From Oscillospiraceae bacterium (GTDB taxonomy: Bacteria; Bacillota; Clostridia; Oscillospirales; Ruminococcaceae), in contig JAGAUA010000038.1 of NCBI GenBank assembly GCA_017847885.1, positions 99,182-163,181 on the forward strand: 64,000 bases of DNA. Reading direction: 5' to 3'. Below, piece after piece: positions 44,380 to 54,200 of this stretch; the first letter of the stretch is position 1, and every line of letters begins with the position of its first letter. The position numbers and the translations under genes are program-made. The notes under the pieces were generated by a model, which saw only the letters and a list, made by a program, of their open reading frames with translations, had not been told where the DNA came from and did not search any database.

Positions 44380-44952
44380 TTACGCGTTTTTGCCAAGCTC
44401 AAAAGCCTTTTTGTTAAGTTCGAGGAATTTTGCGGGAACGCACTGCTCGATAGCGTCCTGCCAAAGCTTGTCGTCAAACTCGGTCTGAGAAGCCACCTTG
44501 CCCATAAGCACAACGTTTGAAGCCTTTGCGTTGCCTGCCTGCTCGGCAAGTCCGAGAGCGTCAACGGCTGTCACCTCAACGCCTGCCGCCTTGATTTTTT
44601 CGATAATGTCGGCAGGATACTCCGCCGCACCCGTGATAACGGGCATGGGGTCAAGCTTTTGTGTGGAAGTGATAAGCTTTCCGCCCTTTTTGAGGTATGG
44701 AAGCCATCTTGCGGCTTCAAGCTGTTCAAACGAGATAATGACGTCCGCCTCGCCCTTTTCGATAACGGGAGAGCAAACCTCGTCGCCGTATTTAACATAT
44801 GTAACCACCGAGCCGCCGCGCTGGGACATTCCATGCACCTCGGACACCTTAACGTCGTAGCCTTGAGCCAGCAAAACATTGCCCAACAGTCTCGAAGCGA
44901 GGAGCGAACCCTGTCCGCCCACGCCGACGATCATAATAGAACGTGTATTCAT
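44380..44952 (-). CDS. iorB: Indolepyruvate:ferredoxin oxidoreductase beta subunit
   Basis: 190 aa. The N-terminal IMIVGVGGQGSLLASRLLG nucleotide-type loop and EVHGMSQRGGSVVTYVKYG are hallmarks of IorB and related 2-oxoacid:ferredoxin oxidoreductase gamma domains. With IorA it oxidatively decarboxylates arylpyruvates to arylacetyl-CoA and reduced ferredoxin. Three starts are possible (GTG 44964, ATG 44958, ATG 44952), all beyond a hairpin that separates them from the AGGAGG site. It is separated from iorA by two unrelated genes. Confidence 0.9.
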   Translation of the reverse strand: MNTRSIMIVGVGGQGSLLASRLLGNVLLAQGYDVKVSEVHGMSQRGGSVVTYVKYGDEVCSPVIEKGEADVIISFEQLEAARWLPYLKKGGKLITSTQKLDPMPVITGAAEYPADIIEKIKAAGVEVTAVDALGLAEQAGNAKASNVVLMGKVASQTEFDDKLWQDAIEQCVPAKFLELNKKAFELGKNA

Positions 44953-44961
44953 AAACATGAC

Positions 44962-44990
44962 CACGCTTCATCAGAAGCGTGTGCCTCCTC
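44962..44990 (-). promoter_or_regulatory. Hairpin between Shine-Dalgarno and start of iorB
   Basis: The minus strand shows GAGGAGG (44984-44990), then a perfect 8-bp stem CACGCTTC/GAAGCGTG (44974-44981, 44962-44969) with loop TGAT, then the start codons. It resembles the rex arrangement (same GCTTC/GAAGC core). Confidence 0.65.
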
Positions 44991-45015
44991 TCAATGTAAT
45001 TTTCGCCGCTGAAAT

Positions 45016-45507
45016 TTATCCATTTGCAATCTTTTTAATACTTGCAACAACACCCAAAGCGGCAAATAAATAGCTTTTAATAAGTGATGAGGTGAAATCG
45101 CCTTGAACTCCAAAATCCTCCATAAATTTATTGAAATTCTTGAAGCATTCAAAAAAGCCGACCTGATAACCCTCTGAACTGAAAAAATCACTCAATTCCC
45201 ATGACCAGACTATCCGCTGACATATATAGCCGTCGATAAGCATTACAACAACGCATATGATAATCGCCGTCTGAATATTCATCTGTCCGCTTTTTTTAGT
45301 GAAGAAATGGCAGGCGTACATCTCCCCAAGAAACATAAAAAATCCGCAGATAGCCGCTAAATAGCCTACCTTGCCCACAACCACCCACAGAAACATTGCG
45401 GGAATTGCTCCCAGCATTGCTCCGAGGACAGCCTTTGCCAAAACCGACACAGTGGATTCTTCCCCCAAAGAATCCTCCCGTGCAATGATTTCCCCCTCAG
45501 ACTTCAT
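45016..45507 (-). CDS. Hypothetical membrane protein
   Basis: 163 aa, not recognised. A charged N-terminus is followed by about three membrane segments (about 22-42, 46-66, 80-97) and a soluble stretch with aromatic and acidic residues. A fourth weaker hydrophobic segment lies at the C-terminus (SYLFAALGVVASI). It lies between the NUDIX gene and iorB in the operon and is somewhat AT-richer. A transporter component or stress protein is possible; nothing decides it. Confidence 0.65.
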   Translation of the reverse strand: MKSEGEIIAREDSLGEESTVSVLAKAVLGAMLGAIPAMFLWVVVGKVGYLAAICGFFMFLGEMYACHFFTKKSGQMNIQTAIIICVVVMLIDGYICQRIVWSWELSDFFSSEGYQVGFFECFKNFNKFMEDFGVQGDFTSSLIKSYLFAALGVVASIKKIANG

Positions 45508-45529
45508 ATCATGCCCCCCAATCAGTAGG

Positions 45530-46048
45530 TCAATGAATAATTATCGTTCCGAAATTTTTTCTCATATCAAAAAGCATTTCAATAAAGCCCTTGTGATACG
45601 GTATGAAAACTCCATCGTCTATCATTGACAATACCTTTTCTTCAGACGCCCATTCAGCCTTTTCGACCTCTTCATACTGAAGCTGAAGCTCATCGGGGTC
45701 GATTTCCTTTTCGATAATATAATAATCGTCAAATCCCGAAGCAAAGCTTACTGAAACAACAGGTCTCATATTGCCGAAATCGTACTCGATACCAAGCTCC
45801 TCTTTCAGCTCTCTTGCCGCAGCTTCGGCACTTGTTTCACCTGTCGAAGCAGCGCCGCCTGTTGTCAGGTCCCACAGTCCCGGCCAGCCATGCTTAAACG
45901 ACAGCCGCTTCTGAATGAGCAGTTCACCCTTTGAATTGAAAGCACAGATATGCACCACCAGCCGATATTCGTTTTCACCAAGCTTATCTCTGCGCTCGGC
46001 GGTGCGAACCTTGTTTCTGTGCCTGTCATAAACATCTATGATTTCCAT
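45530..46048 (-). CDS. NUDIX hydrolase (IDI-like)
   Basis: 172 aa. The N-terminus EIIDVYDRHRNKV and YRLVVHICAFN, followed by GGAASTGETSAEAAARELKEELG as the NUDIX box (about 63-85), match the isopentenyl-diphosphate-isomerase-like NUDIX subgroup common in Firmicutes. It probably hydrolyses a nucleotide or CoA-type pyrophosphate; isomerase activity is unlikely without the IDI Cys. The ATG overlaps the iorA stop (TAATG), giving tight coupling to iorA. Confidence 0.85.
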   Translation of the reverse strand: MEIIDVYDRHRNKVRTAERRDKLGENEYRLVVHICAFNSKGELLIQKRLSFKHGWPGLWDLTTGGAASTGETSAEAAARELKEELGIEYDFGNMRPVVSVSFASGFDDYYIIEKEIDPDELQLQYEEVEKAEWASEEKVLSMIDDGVFIPYHKGFIEMLFDMRKNFGTIIIH

Positions 46049-47775
46049 TATTCTTCGATAGCGTCAAACTTGCAGACCTCGGTGCAGATACCGCAGCCTA
46101 CGCATTGTGTATGGTCGATAACAGCCTTGCCGTCACGGACGGAAATTGCGGGACAGCCAAGCTTCAAGCACATCTTGCAGCCCTTGCACTTGTCGGAAAC
46201 CACCTTGAGCGCAGGCTTGTGCTTAACATATTTAAGCAGCGCGCAGGGACGGCGCGAGATGATCACCGACGGCTCTTCTGCGGCAAGCTCTTCCTTGATA
46301 GCCGCTTCCGTTTCCGCAAGATTGTAGGGGTCAACAACTCTTACGCGCTTGATGCCGATAGCCTTGCAAAGCTCTTCGAGATTTACCGCTGCGGCAGGGT
46401 CGCCCTTGAGGTTCTTGCCCGTGGTAGGGTTCTGCTGGTGACCCGTCATGCCCGTGATAGAGTTGTCGAGTATGATAACTGTGGAATTGGTTGCGTTGTA
46501 AGCAATGTTAACAAGCCCCGTCATGCCGCTGTGCATAAACGTTGAGTCGCCTATTACCGCGACTGTGGACTTCTCCGCCTCTGCACCTATCGCCTTGTTG
46601 AAGCCGTGGAGCGCGGAAATGGAAGCGCCCATGCAGATAGTGGTATCCATAGCGGAAAGGGGCGCGCTTGCGCCGAGAGTATAGCAGCCGATATCCCCCG
46701 AAACGGTTATCTTATTTTTGGACAGGCAGTAGAAAAGTCCTCTGTGGGGACAGCCTGCACACATTACGGGAGGACGTACGGGAACGTTGCCGTCAAAAGC
46801 AGCGTATTCGTTCTTTGTGCCGAGAAGCTTTTCCGCAACGACAGCCTGCGAAAATTCGCCGATATACCCGAAAAGCTCCTTGCCGACAACGTTAAGACCA
46901 AGCTTTTTGCAGTGAGTCTCGATGATATCGTCAAGCTCCTCGATAACGTAAACAGTCTTGTACTTAGCGCAGAAATTCTTGATAAGGTCAACGGGAAGCG
47001 GATTAACAACGCCCAGCTTTAAGTAGGAAGCCTTGTCCCCCATTGCCTCTCTTGCGTACTGATAGGAAATACCGCTTGTAATGATACCGATATCGCCGCC
47101 GTTGTCGATGACCTTGTTAAGGGGCGAGGTCTCGGCGTATGTACGAAGCTTTTCAAGGCGTTCCTCAACGAAAACGTGTCTGCCCCGTGCGAAAGCAGGC
47201 ATCATAACATATTTGGAAATATCCTTTTTGTACGGCTTGCGTGCAGGCTCGTTCCTGTCGCAAATCTCAACAGCCGACTGGGAGTGAGCGACTCTCGTAC
47301 ACATACGGACGATAACGGGTGTGTCGTACTCCTCGGAAAGCTCAAATGATGTCTTCACAAACTCCTTGCACTCCGAAGAATCGGAAGGCTCTACCATAAG
47401 CACCTTTGATGCAATGGCGTGATGACGGGAATCCTGCTCATTCTGTGACGAGTGCATTCCCGGGTCGTCGGCAACGGCGATGACCATTCCCCCGTTAACA
47501 CCCGTATATGCAGCGGTGTAAAGAGGGTCTGCGGCAACGTTGAGACCAACGTGCTTCATTCCGCAGAACGAGCGCGTGCCTGCAATTGAAGCGCCGAGAG
47601 CGACCTCCATAGCAACCTTTTCGTTGGGCGCCCACTCGGCGTATATCTCATCATATTCTGCCGCACATTCCGTAATTTCGGTGGACGGCGTACCGGGATA
47701 GCTGGAAACAACAGTAACTCCGGCTTCATAAAGCCCTCTTGCGAAGGCGGCATTACCAAGCATAAGCTTCTTCAT
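46048..47775 (-). CDS. iorA: Indolepyruvate:ferredoxin oxidoreductase alpha subunit
   Basis: 575 aa. The N-terminal pyrimidine domain (LMLGNAAFARGLYEAGV, YPGTPSTEI) is followed by the ThDP domain with GDIGCYTLGA (about 361) and VIGDSTFMHSGMTGLVN (about 401). A C-terminal pair of 4Fe-4S motifs completes it (CKGCKMCLKLGCP and CVGCGICTEVC). All cofactor sites look intact. It acts with IorB on indolepyruvate, phenylpyruvate and related acids. It is the first gene of an operon that continues to iorB, paaK and the ACT protein. AAAGGA precedes the ATG. Confidence 0.95.
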   Translation of the reverse strand: MKKLMLGNAAFARGLYEAGVTVVSSYPGTPSTEITECAAEYDEIYAEWAPNEKVAMEVALGASIAGTRSFCGMKHVGLNVAADPLYTAAYTGVNGGMVIAVADDPGMHSSQNEQDSRHHAIASKVLMVEPSDSSECKEFVKTSFELSEEYDTPVIVRMCTRVAHSQSAVEICDRNEPARKPYKKDISKYVMMPAFARGRHVFVEERLEKLRTYAETSPLNKVIDNGGDIGIITSGISYQYAREAMGDKASYLKLGVVNPLPVDLIKNFCAKYKTVYVIEELDDIIETHCKKLGLNVVGKELFGYIGEFSQAVVAEKLLGTKNEYAAFDGNVPVRPPVMCAGCPHRGLFYCLSKNKITVSGDIGCYTLGASAPLSAMDTTICMGASISALHGFNKAIGAEAEKSTVAVIGDSTFMHSGMTGLVNIAYNATNSTVIILDNSITGMTGHQQNPTTGKNLKGDPAAAVNLEELCKAIGIKRVRVVDPYNLAETEAAIKEELAAEEPSVIISRRPCALLKYVKHKPALKVVSDKCKGCKMCLKLGCPAISVRDGKAVIDHTQCVGCGICTEVCKFDAIEE

Positions 47776-47813
47776 AGCTAAAAAAATCCTTTCTAAAACG
47801 CATTATTTATAAT

Positions 47814-47842
47814 ATTATACCACACTTTATTTAAAAATGGAA
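47814..47842 (-). promoter_or_regulatory. Promoter of iorA operon
   Basis: Minus-strand TTCCAT (47837-47842), 17-bp spacer ending in TGG (extended -10) and TATAAT (47814-47819). The -35 is weak. Confidence 0.65.
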
Positions 47843-47874
47843 GTGTTTTTACAAAATAATTGTGCGTAAACGAC

Positions 47875-47905
47875 AAAAAATGACGCCGTAAGCATACAGC
47901 GCCGT
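47875..47905 (-). terminator. Probable terminator after GNAT gene
   Basis: An imperfect GGCGCTGTA / TACGGCGTC stem on the minus strand is followed by a T-run (47875-47880). Confidence 0.5.
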
Positions 47906-47916
47906 TTAAACCCAAA

Positions 47917-48339
47917 TTATAAAAGCTTTTCCATGTGTATATGCTCAACGTGTTCGTCGAAATAGGTTTCTCCGCTTGCGGTATAGCCGCAGCCTTGGTA
48001 AAACTTTGCTGCCCTGCATTGCGCCGAGACCCATACCTTTTTTCCGCCCGACTCACGCGCTTTGTTTTCGAGAACGCCCATTACCTCCGTCCCGAGACCC
48101 GTTCCCCTGAACTGCTTTCTCACCGCTACCCTGCCTATGGCATACACGCCGTCTCCGCAGTCTATGAGCCGTCCCACCGCGGCAGGCTCATTTCCTGCCC
48201 AAAGCACCGTATGCAGGCAGCTTTCGTCGGTATCGTCAAATTCATTGGCAAAGCCTTGTTCCTCAACAAAGACCTCGGTGCGTATAAGCCGCGCCGCCTC
48301 GGGAAGATATTCGTAAAATTTATATGTATAATCCATCAT
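47917..48339 (-). CDS. GNAT family N-acetyltransferase
   Basis: 140 aa. The EVFVEEQGFANEFDDTD block near the N-terminus and the acetyl-CoA loop VRKQFRGTGLGTEVM (about 74-88) place it in the YjcF/ElaA-like GNAT group. QCRAAKFYQGCGY and a His-rich C-terminus (DEHVEHIHMEKLL) complete it. The substrate is unknown. Double ATG at 48339/48336 with GGAGA rather far upstream. It is cotranscribed with the two-domain GNAT gene 34 bp upstream. Confidence 0.82.
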   Translation of the reverse strand: MMDYTYKFYEYLPEAARLIRTEVFVEEQGFANEFDDTDESCLHTVLWAGNEPAAVGRLIDCGDGVYAIGRVAVRKQFRGTGLGTEVMGVLENKARESGGKKVWVSAQCRAAKFYQGCGYTASGETYFDEHVEHIHMEKLL

Positions 48340-48373
48340 GCTTGACCATATCTCCGATGAGAGTATGTACTCC

Positions 48374-49222
48374 TTACTTAAGTTCCTTTTTGCCGAACCA
48401 GTAGTACAAAAACGGCTTGAAGCCCAGCCTGCCGTACCACCAGTCAAGATAGGTAAAATGAATGAACGCGTCGTCGCAGCCTTTTTGCTTTATATCCTGC
48501 ATTGCATGGGCAACCATTGCAAGCCCTATACCGTTTCTGCGGCTTTCGGGCACGACCCCCACGCAGCCGATAACGCCTACGTTGTTGCTTCCGTTGCTGA
48601 TAATAGTATCCGAATTTACGTCAACAATGCAGAAGCCCACAAGCTTTCCGTCCCTTTTTGCAGCAAAAATAGGGCTTTCAAAGGTAAAATACTTTACCCA
48701 GTTCTCGTCGACCTTTTCCACAGCCGCCAGAAGCTCATCTCTGTCTGCTTCGGAAATGTACCCGAACTCGGTATCCGACGGGCAAAGGGGTATATCAAGG
48801 CTGTCAAAATCAAAGTCGGAAAGCTTCATTCTCATTTCAAGGCAGCCGTTTCTTGCGGAATAACCCTCATTTTCAAAGAAGCTGTTCCGCATTTCTTTCC
48901 ACTGCTCAACAGGCGTGACCGCACCTATGAACAGCTCCGAATCCGCGCCGCCGAGGAACGCTTTGTCAAAGCCGTTTTCGGCAATGAGGCGTTCACATTC
49001 TTCCATAAGCTTGTGACCTATCCCCCTGCCGCGGAAATCGGGACTTACGCAGATAAGACGAATGTTGTTGTCCTTTACCGCGCCGCAGCCTGCAAGAACG
49101 TCACCCTCATAGTGCGGCACGATGCTGCACCCGTCAATATCCAGAAGCTTATCAAATACCTGCTGAGGCAAAGGAAATTCAGGAAAACAACCGAGAAAAA
49201 GCTTATAAACATGATTTTTCAT
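48374..49222 (-). CDS. Two-domain GNAT acetyltransferase
   Basis: 282 aa with two GNAT-like domains. The first (about 1-135) has SPDFRGRGIGHKLM, the second (about 145-282) has VVPESRRNGIGLAMV; both acetyl-CoA loops look usable. FLGGADSELFIGAVTP and FTYLDWWYGRLGF are typical of a family of Firmicute double GNATs of unknown substrate. AAAGGG precedes ATG 49222. It is the first of two GNAT genes in the unit. Confidence 0.82.
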   Translation of the reverse strand: MKNHVYKLFLGCFPEFPLPQQVFDKLLDIDGCSIVPHYEGDVLAGCGAVKDNNIRLICVSPDFRGRGIGHKLMEECERLIAENGFDKAFLGGADSELFIGAVTPVEQWKEMRNSFFENEGYSARNGCLEMRMKLSDFDFDSLDIPLCPSDTEFGYISEADRDELLAAVEKVDENWVKYFTFESPIFAAKRDGKLVGFCIVDVNSDTIISNGSNNVGVIGCVGVVPESRRNGIGLAMVAHAMQDIKQKGCDDAFIHFTYLDWWYGRLGFKPFLYYWFGKKELK

Positions 49223-49291
49223 AAAAACCGTCCCTTTCGGAAATTTATATCCATGCTCCGCCCCGAAGCACATTTTTAACATACACGCAAC

Positions 49292-49320
49292 ATTATATAT
49301 CATATTTGGCAATATGTCAA
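49292..49320 (-). promoter_or_regulatory. Promoter of double-GNAT operon
   Basis: Minus-strand TTGACA (49315-49320), 17-bp spacer, TATAAT (49292-49297). Confidence 0.82.
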
Positions 49321-49341
49321 GAAAAATGTCCTTATTCGGCT

Positions 49342-49401
49342 TTTAAGAAAGTACTGATTAAATCGCGCTTGCGGCTTGGCACGCATTTTACTTGCTTTTT
49401 T
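49342..49401. repeat. Remnant of the 56657-56835 MITE
   Basis: About 58 bp beginning TTAAGAAAGTACTGATTAAA match one end of the complete MITE-like element at 56657-56835 (minus strand) with few mismatches. The other end is missing. Confidence 0.75.
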
Positions 49402-49478
49402 TGACGGTAAATATCACAAAATCGCTGTTGAAATATATCTTTGCTTACATTTTGGGGTATATTTTTATCAAAAACAGC

Positions 49479-49505
49479 TAAAGTTTTCATTATTTCAGCC
49501 GATAT
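49479..49505 (+). promoter_or_regulatory. Sigma-28 (FliA/SigD)-type promoter of flagellin gene
   Basis: TAAA (49479-49482), 15-bp spacer and GCCGATAT (49498-49505) match the flagellar sigma consensus TAAA-N15-GCCGATAA with one mismatch, 115 bp before the flagellin start. Confidence 0.8.
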
Positions 49506-49620
49506 AATGAGTAGAAAATTACTGTGCTTTGATGCCTTTTTCCAATAAATGAATTTTTTATTTTGCCAAAATATATAATACCGTCAATATATAGCATACT
49601 CTAATTTCGGAGGGATAACC

Positions 49621-52071
49621 TTGATAATTCAGCATAATATGCCTGCAATAAATTCTCAAAACAGAATTAAAAAGAATAACAGCAAGCTTTCCAAATCGCT
49701 GGAAAAGCTTTCGTCAGGCTATGCTATCAACCGTGCAGGCGATAATGCGGCAGGTCTTGCCGTATCCGAAAAAATGCGCTCGCAGATATGCGGAATAAAA
49801 CAATCCGTCAAAAACTGTGCGGACGGTATCTCGCTTATCCAAACCTTTGAGGGAGCATTGGGCGAAACCGTTTCTATTATTCGCAGGGCAAAGAGCCTTG
49901 CAGCGCAGTCTGCTAACGGAACATATGAAAACGATGTTGACCGTGAAGCTATCCAAATCGAATATTCACAGCTTTGCGACGAGGTAAATCACATTGCCGA
50001 CACGGATTTCAACGGAGTTATTATGCTCAACGGAAGAAGAATGGCGGATAAATTTACATTTCTGACCGAAGACGGTGTAAAGTGGCTTACCCCCTCTAAA
50101 GCCGAATTTCCCAAGGACAGCTTTGTAAGCACATTTAAAAAGGTGGAGGGCTTTCCCGATATTACGATGTCAATAGAGCTTCTGCCCGATGCTAAGTCAA
50201 GGCTTGTGGATGACGAGGCTCTTATGCTTGCCTTTGAAAAGCTGAATAAAGCAAGTGTTAAGTCTTTCTACGACCAGGGTATGCCCAAATTCAGCCTTGA
50301 AGGCTTAAGCGATGATGACAACAGTTTGTTTACAATAAAAACCGACGGCAATCAGGCAATTATAAGCACCTTTACATCAAAGAGCGGCAAGGTGGATATC
50401 GCCCGTGTGAGCTGCACGGAGCTGCCCCATTATGCTTCTACCTCGGCAAGCGGTAAGTGGCGTTATACAAGCGGAGTTGCAAGCGGAAGCTATACCACTC
50501 CAAGCGCCGATACTCCCGGAAATGACAGATTTGATGTAAGCAAATTTGTAGAAAGCTACGTTAATCAAGGTAATGACAAGGGCGTAACAATAGATGAAAG
50601 AACGGCTTACCTTAATTGGATAAATGCAACGCCGAAAAGCAATGCCAACCTTGTTCCCGACGATGAATTTAACGAGGATACCGACCCGTTGAAATTTGTA
50701 TGGAGCTTAAACGGTCAGGAATATGAAAATGTTGTGGGAAGCGACGGAAAACCAACGTCAAGCAGCGGAGTTACGGTACCTGTATATGCCGACGGTTACA
50801 GTGGCGGTCCGCAGATATTTTTTACAAATCTGAAATTTAATTACAATGACGAAGACATGAAGGACGGTGCTCACCTTTATTTATCATTGTCTTCACGCTC
50901 CAAAATTGCCAACGGCAACAGAAATGCTCTTGCCGATATCGGTATGAATTCATCAAGATGCAAAGCTATCTGGCTTGAACACGGCAATGTTAATGTAACT
51001 CTCACCTATGATAAAGCAACCAATACGTGGTCTGATAATTTCGGCGGTTCGGGAAGCAAAACAGATTATGGGATCAGCGACACACCTTACTCAAAGTATA
51101 GTTCTTACTATCCAAGAAATCTGAAACATTATTATGAAGCTGACGGAAAACTGCCGGACGGATTTCAGCTGCAATTTACCACAACTTGTCCCATGGGTCG
51201 GACTTACGGCAGTAACGGATATGTTTATCAGCAAAATTCTGTTCATGACGATAAAAGCAATTATTATTCGAACAGTACAATAGTCGACTTCAAAATGAAC
51301 GAGCTTGACCCTGCTCACCCCGAGCTTGGCGGAGTTGATTACACTGTTGCAAAGCACGGCGCAACATACACCTATGACGGAAGAACTCAGCCGGACGGCT
51401 CCGTAGGCGTATGGCGTGATGAAGAAGGAAACGCCGTAGACCTTGCCGATAAGGGTGTATATCTTCCCCAAAATCCCAACAGCAGCGAAATATTGCGTCT
51501 TCACGACGGAATGTCAATTACCGTCAACAATCCTACCATGGTCGGAGAGGATTACATAAAAGCTGATATCAGACTTTTTGACGATGACAGGACCGTAAAC
51601 ACATTCAGAAAAATATATGATAATGTTACATACGCAGAAAATCTCGTCATTCAGGCAGGCGCGCGTACAAAGGACAGCATTGATTTCACCTTTGCCTACA
51701 GCTCGGACGAACTCGGCGGACTGGAGACCGATCTTGACTGCACTTCCAAGGGACTTGGAATTGATGAGCTTTCCCTTGCAACTCAGGAAGAAGCAAATTA
51801 TGCCATTGATAAGCTTGACCATGCACTTAACAAGGTATCTATGGTACGCTCCACCTTTGGTGCTGCCCAGAACCGGCTTGAACATAAGATAGATAATCTG
51901 AATAATACGGAGGAAAATCTCACCTCCGCCGAATCTCGTATAAGAGATACTGACATGGCAAAGGAAATGATGAATTTCACAAAAGAGCAAATTCTCGTTC
52001 AAAGCTCACAGGCTATGCTTGCACAGGCAAATTCTTTGCCGCAGGGCGTTCTAAGCTTGATTGCCGGATAA
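49621..52071 (+). CDS. fliC: Flagellin with very large variable domain
   Basis: 816 aa, about twice or more the length of typical Firmicute flagellins. The N-terminal D0/D1 is conserved (IIQHNMPAINSQNRI, LSSGYAINRAGDNAAGLAVS). The C-terminal D1/D0 is also intact (VRSTFGAAQNRLEHKIDNL, MLAQANSLPQGVLSLI). The central 140-690 region is a large Ser/Gly/Asp-rich, beta-like surface domain with no match I can name. It has no signal peptide, as expected for type III export. TTG 49621 has GGAGGG at good spacing. No other flagellar gene is in the window. The gene is more AT-rich than its neighbours in the variable part. Confidence 0.93.
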   Translation: MIIQHNMPAINSQNRIKKNNSKLSKSLEKLSSGYAINRAGDNAAGLAVSEKMRSQICGIKQSVKNCADGISLIQTFEGALGETVSIIRRAKSLAAQSANGTYENDVDREAIQIEYSQLCDEVNHIADTDFNGVIMLNGRRMADKFTFLTEDGVKWLTPSKAEFPKDSFVSTFKKVEGFPDITMSIELLPDAKSRLVDDEALMLAFEKLNKASVKSFYDQGMPKFSLEGLSDDDNSLFTIKTDGNQAIISTFTSKSGKVDIARVSCTELPHYASTSASGKWRYTSGVASGSYTTPSADTPGNDRFDVSKFVESYVNQGNDKGVTIDERTAYLNWINATPKSNANLVPDDEFNEDTDPLKFVWSLNGQEYENVVGSDGKPTSSSGVTVPVYADGYSGGPQIFFTNLKFNYNDEDMKDGAHLYLSLSSRSKIANGNRNALADIGMNSSRCKAIWLEHGNVNVTLTYDKATNTWSDNFGGSGSKTDYGISDTPYSKYSSYYPRNLKHYYEADGKLPDGFQLQFTTTCPMGRTYGSNGYVYQQNSVHDDKSNYYSNSTIVDFKMNELDPAHPELGGVDYTVAKHGATYTYDGRTQPDGSVGVWRDEEGNAVDLADKGVYLPQNPNSSEILRLHDGMSITVNNPTMVGEDYIKADIRLFDDDRTVNTFRKIYDNVTYAENLVIQAGARTKDSIDFTFAYSSDELGGLETDLDCTSKGLGIDELSLATQEEANYAIDKLDHALNKVSMVRSTFGAAQNRLEHKIDNLNNTEENLTSAESRIRDTDMAKEMMNFTKEQILVQSSQAMLAQANSLPQGVLSLIAG

Positions 52072-52129
52072 GTGGAATAAGCAATAGTATCATACACTTC
52101 TTAGTAAGGTGTGTACATTTATTGCATAG

Positions 52130-54067
52130 CTATAATTCCAATACATTAGACGGCGGCAGACAATTGTTGTTTCTGCACACATAATAAGTCGTCCTGCCGT
52201 TAATGAGGGGATAATTTTTACTCTCCGAGACTACCGATATATTTGCAAGCAGCGGCAGACGCTTTTTCAGCTCGGTAAGTTCTGTATTATCCTTTGTAAC
52301 AACCGTGATATGCTGGGGAGGAGCGTCATATATCAGCTTAGCTGTGAGAAACATACTGTATCCTGCGGGATACTCCTGCGCATGAGCGGACATAAACGCA
52401 AGCTGCTTTCCCGCCAAATCATTGTACCGCTCCCCTTCCGTAAGCTGATAGAGCCGCACAAGGTCATATGCCATAACGGAATTTCCGCTTGGAAGCGCTC
52501 CGTCGTATGTCTCCTTGGGATTCATAAAAAGCTCGCTGCTGTGGGCTTCGCAAAGGTAAAAGCCGCCGCTTTTGTTATCGTAAAAACGCTTTACCGCTTC
52601 CTCGCAGAATTGCTCCGCTTTGTCAAGATACCCTTTTTCCAATGTGGAATTGTACAGCTCTATCAGCGCGGCAATGTAAAAAGCGTAGTCGTCCAGAAAG
52701 CCTTTTTCGGAGCGCTTTCCGTCACGATAGCTTGTGTAAAGCTGTACACCGCTGCAAAGGTGATTTTCGATAAACGCCTGCGCTTTTTCTGCCGCCTGCA
52801 AATAAATTTCATTGTGGGAAACTCTGTAAAGCACGGACAAAGCCGCTGCCATTAGGGAATTCCACGAAACAAGTATCTTGTCGTCAAGGTGAAGCGGCGC
52901 GCGGTTTTTGCGGTAATCGTACAGCTTCTGCAATTCGTTTTTGTAATTGGAAGTCAGGTCACCGCTTTTAAGGAGATTGGGAATATTCACGCCCTCAAAA
53001 TTGCCGTGCGGCGTAATGTCAAACACCTGCGCGAAACGTCTGCCCTTTTCATCGCCGAGAACGCCGATAATTTCGTCATAGGAAAAGGTATAATATTTCC
53101 CCTCAACACCGTCACTATCCGCGTCCTGCGCGCTGTAAAATCCGCCCTCACGGGAGGTCATTTCACGGAGGACATATTCCGCTGTTTTTTCTGCCGTTTC
53201 AAGATAGAGAGCGTTGTTTGTCAGACTGTAAGCCGCGGAGTACGCCATGATAAGCAGAGCGTTGTCATACAGCATTTTTTCAAAGTGAGGCGCAAGATAA
53301 TATTTATCCGTGGAATATCTTGAAAAGCCGCAGCCGATATGGTCGAAGATGCCGCCCTTACGCATTTGCAGCAGCGTTTTTTCAGCCATAGCAAGAGCGT
53401 TTGCATGGTTATTCCGCCGCGAATACAGCATAAGGAAAAGCAGATTATGTGGCGTGGGAAACTTGGGCGGAGAGCCAAATCCGCCGTGAACGCTGTCGAA
53501 GCTTCTTTCGAAAAATTTAACTACATTTTCTGTCAGCTTTTCGGACGGGGTACTTACATTATCCGCACTTGCCGATTTAAGCTGTGCAATAATATTATCC
53601 GCCGATTTCAGAAGCACCGTGCGGTTATTGCGCCATTGCTCCGAAATCACATTCAGCAGGTCGGCAAAGCCCGGCATACCGTACCGTGAATTGACGGGAA
53701 AGTATGTCCCTGCGAAAAAGGGCTTTTTGTCCCATGTCATAAAAATGCTCATTGGCCAGCCGCCGCTTCCCGTAAACGCCTGACACACCGACATATACAC
53801 GCTGTCGATGTCGGGACGCTCCTCACGGTCGACTTTTATTGATACGAAATGCTTGTTGAGAATTTCCGCGGTTTCAACGCTTTCGAAGCTTTCGTGCGCC
53901 ATAACATGACACCAATGACAGGTGCTGTATCCGATGCTGAGGAATATTGGTTTGTCCTCAGCTTTTGCCTTTTCAAAGGCTTCATCGCACCACGGATACC
54001 AGTTCACGGGATTATCCGCGTGCTGGAGTAAATATGGACTAGTCTCACCCTTTAATTTATTGCTCAT
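52130..54067 (-). CDS. Thioredoxin-domain protein, YyaL/DUF255 (SPATA20-like) family
   Basis: 645 aa. The N-terminal DUF255 thioredoxin-like domain ([17 protein letters not shown], then the STCHWCHVM site at about 49) is followed by an (alpha/alpha)6-barrel of glycosidase/epimerase type. [12 protein letters not shown] and [16 protein letters not shown] are family hallmarks. The catalytic activity of the family is not established. Length is normal and the CxxC is intact. AAGGTGG precedes the ATG. It is convergent with the flagellin gene. Confidence 0.9.
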   Translation of the reverse strand: MSNKLKGETSPYLLQHADNPVNWYPWCDEAFEKAKAEDKPIFLSIGYSTCHWCHVMAHESFESVETAEILNKHFVSIKVDREERPDIDSVYMSVCQAFTGSGGWPMSIFMTWDKKPFFAGTYFPVNSRYGMPGFADLLNVISEQWRNNRTVLLKSADNIIAQLKSASADNVSTPSEKLTENVVKFFERSFDSVHGGFGSPPKFPTPHNLLFLMLYSRRNNHANALAMAEKTLLQMRKGGIFDHIGCGFSRYSTDKYYLAPHFEKMLYDNALLIMAYSAAYSLTNNALYLETAEKTAEYVLREMTSREGGFYSAQDADSDGVEGKYYTFSYDEIIGVLGDEKGRRFAQVFDITPHGNFEGVNIPNLLKSGDLTSNYKNELQKLYDYRKNRAPLHLDDKILVSWNSLMAAALSVLYRVSHNEIYLQAAEKAQAFIENHLCSGVQLYTSYRDGKRSEKGFLDDYAFYIAALIELYNSTLEKGYLDKAEQFCEEAVKRFYDNKSGGFYLCEAHSSELFMNPKETYDGALPSGNSVMAYDLVRLYQLTEGERYNDLAGKQLAFMSAHAQEYPAGYSMFLTAKLIYDAPPQHITVVTKDNTELTELKKRLPLLANISVVSESKNYPLINGRTTYYVCRNNNCLPPSNVLEL

Positions 54068-54200
54068 ATATCCACCTTAACATAAAGATTTTGCGCAAAT
54101 ACTGCTTATGTTGATATGTTGCCGCAGGTGAATTGTATTATTCAAAAAACATATGCTGATTGCCGTGATTTTCTTCAAAGAAAATCGTAAACTGTTAGTA

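Noticed and set aside
48338..49279. Open frame of 313 codons on the plus strand
   Set aside because: It is antisense to the two GNAT genes, lacks a ribosome site and encodes no known domain.
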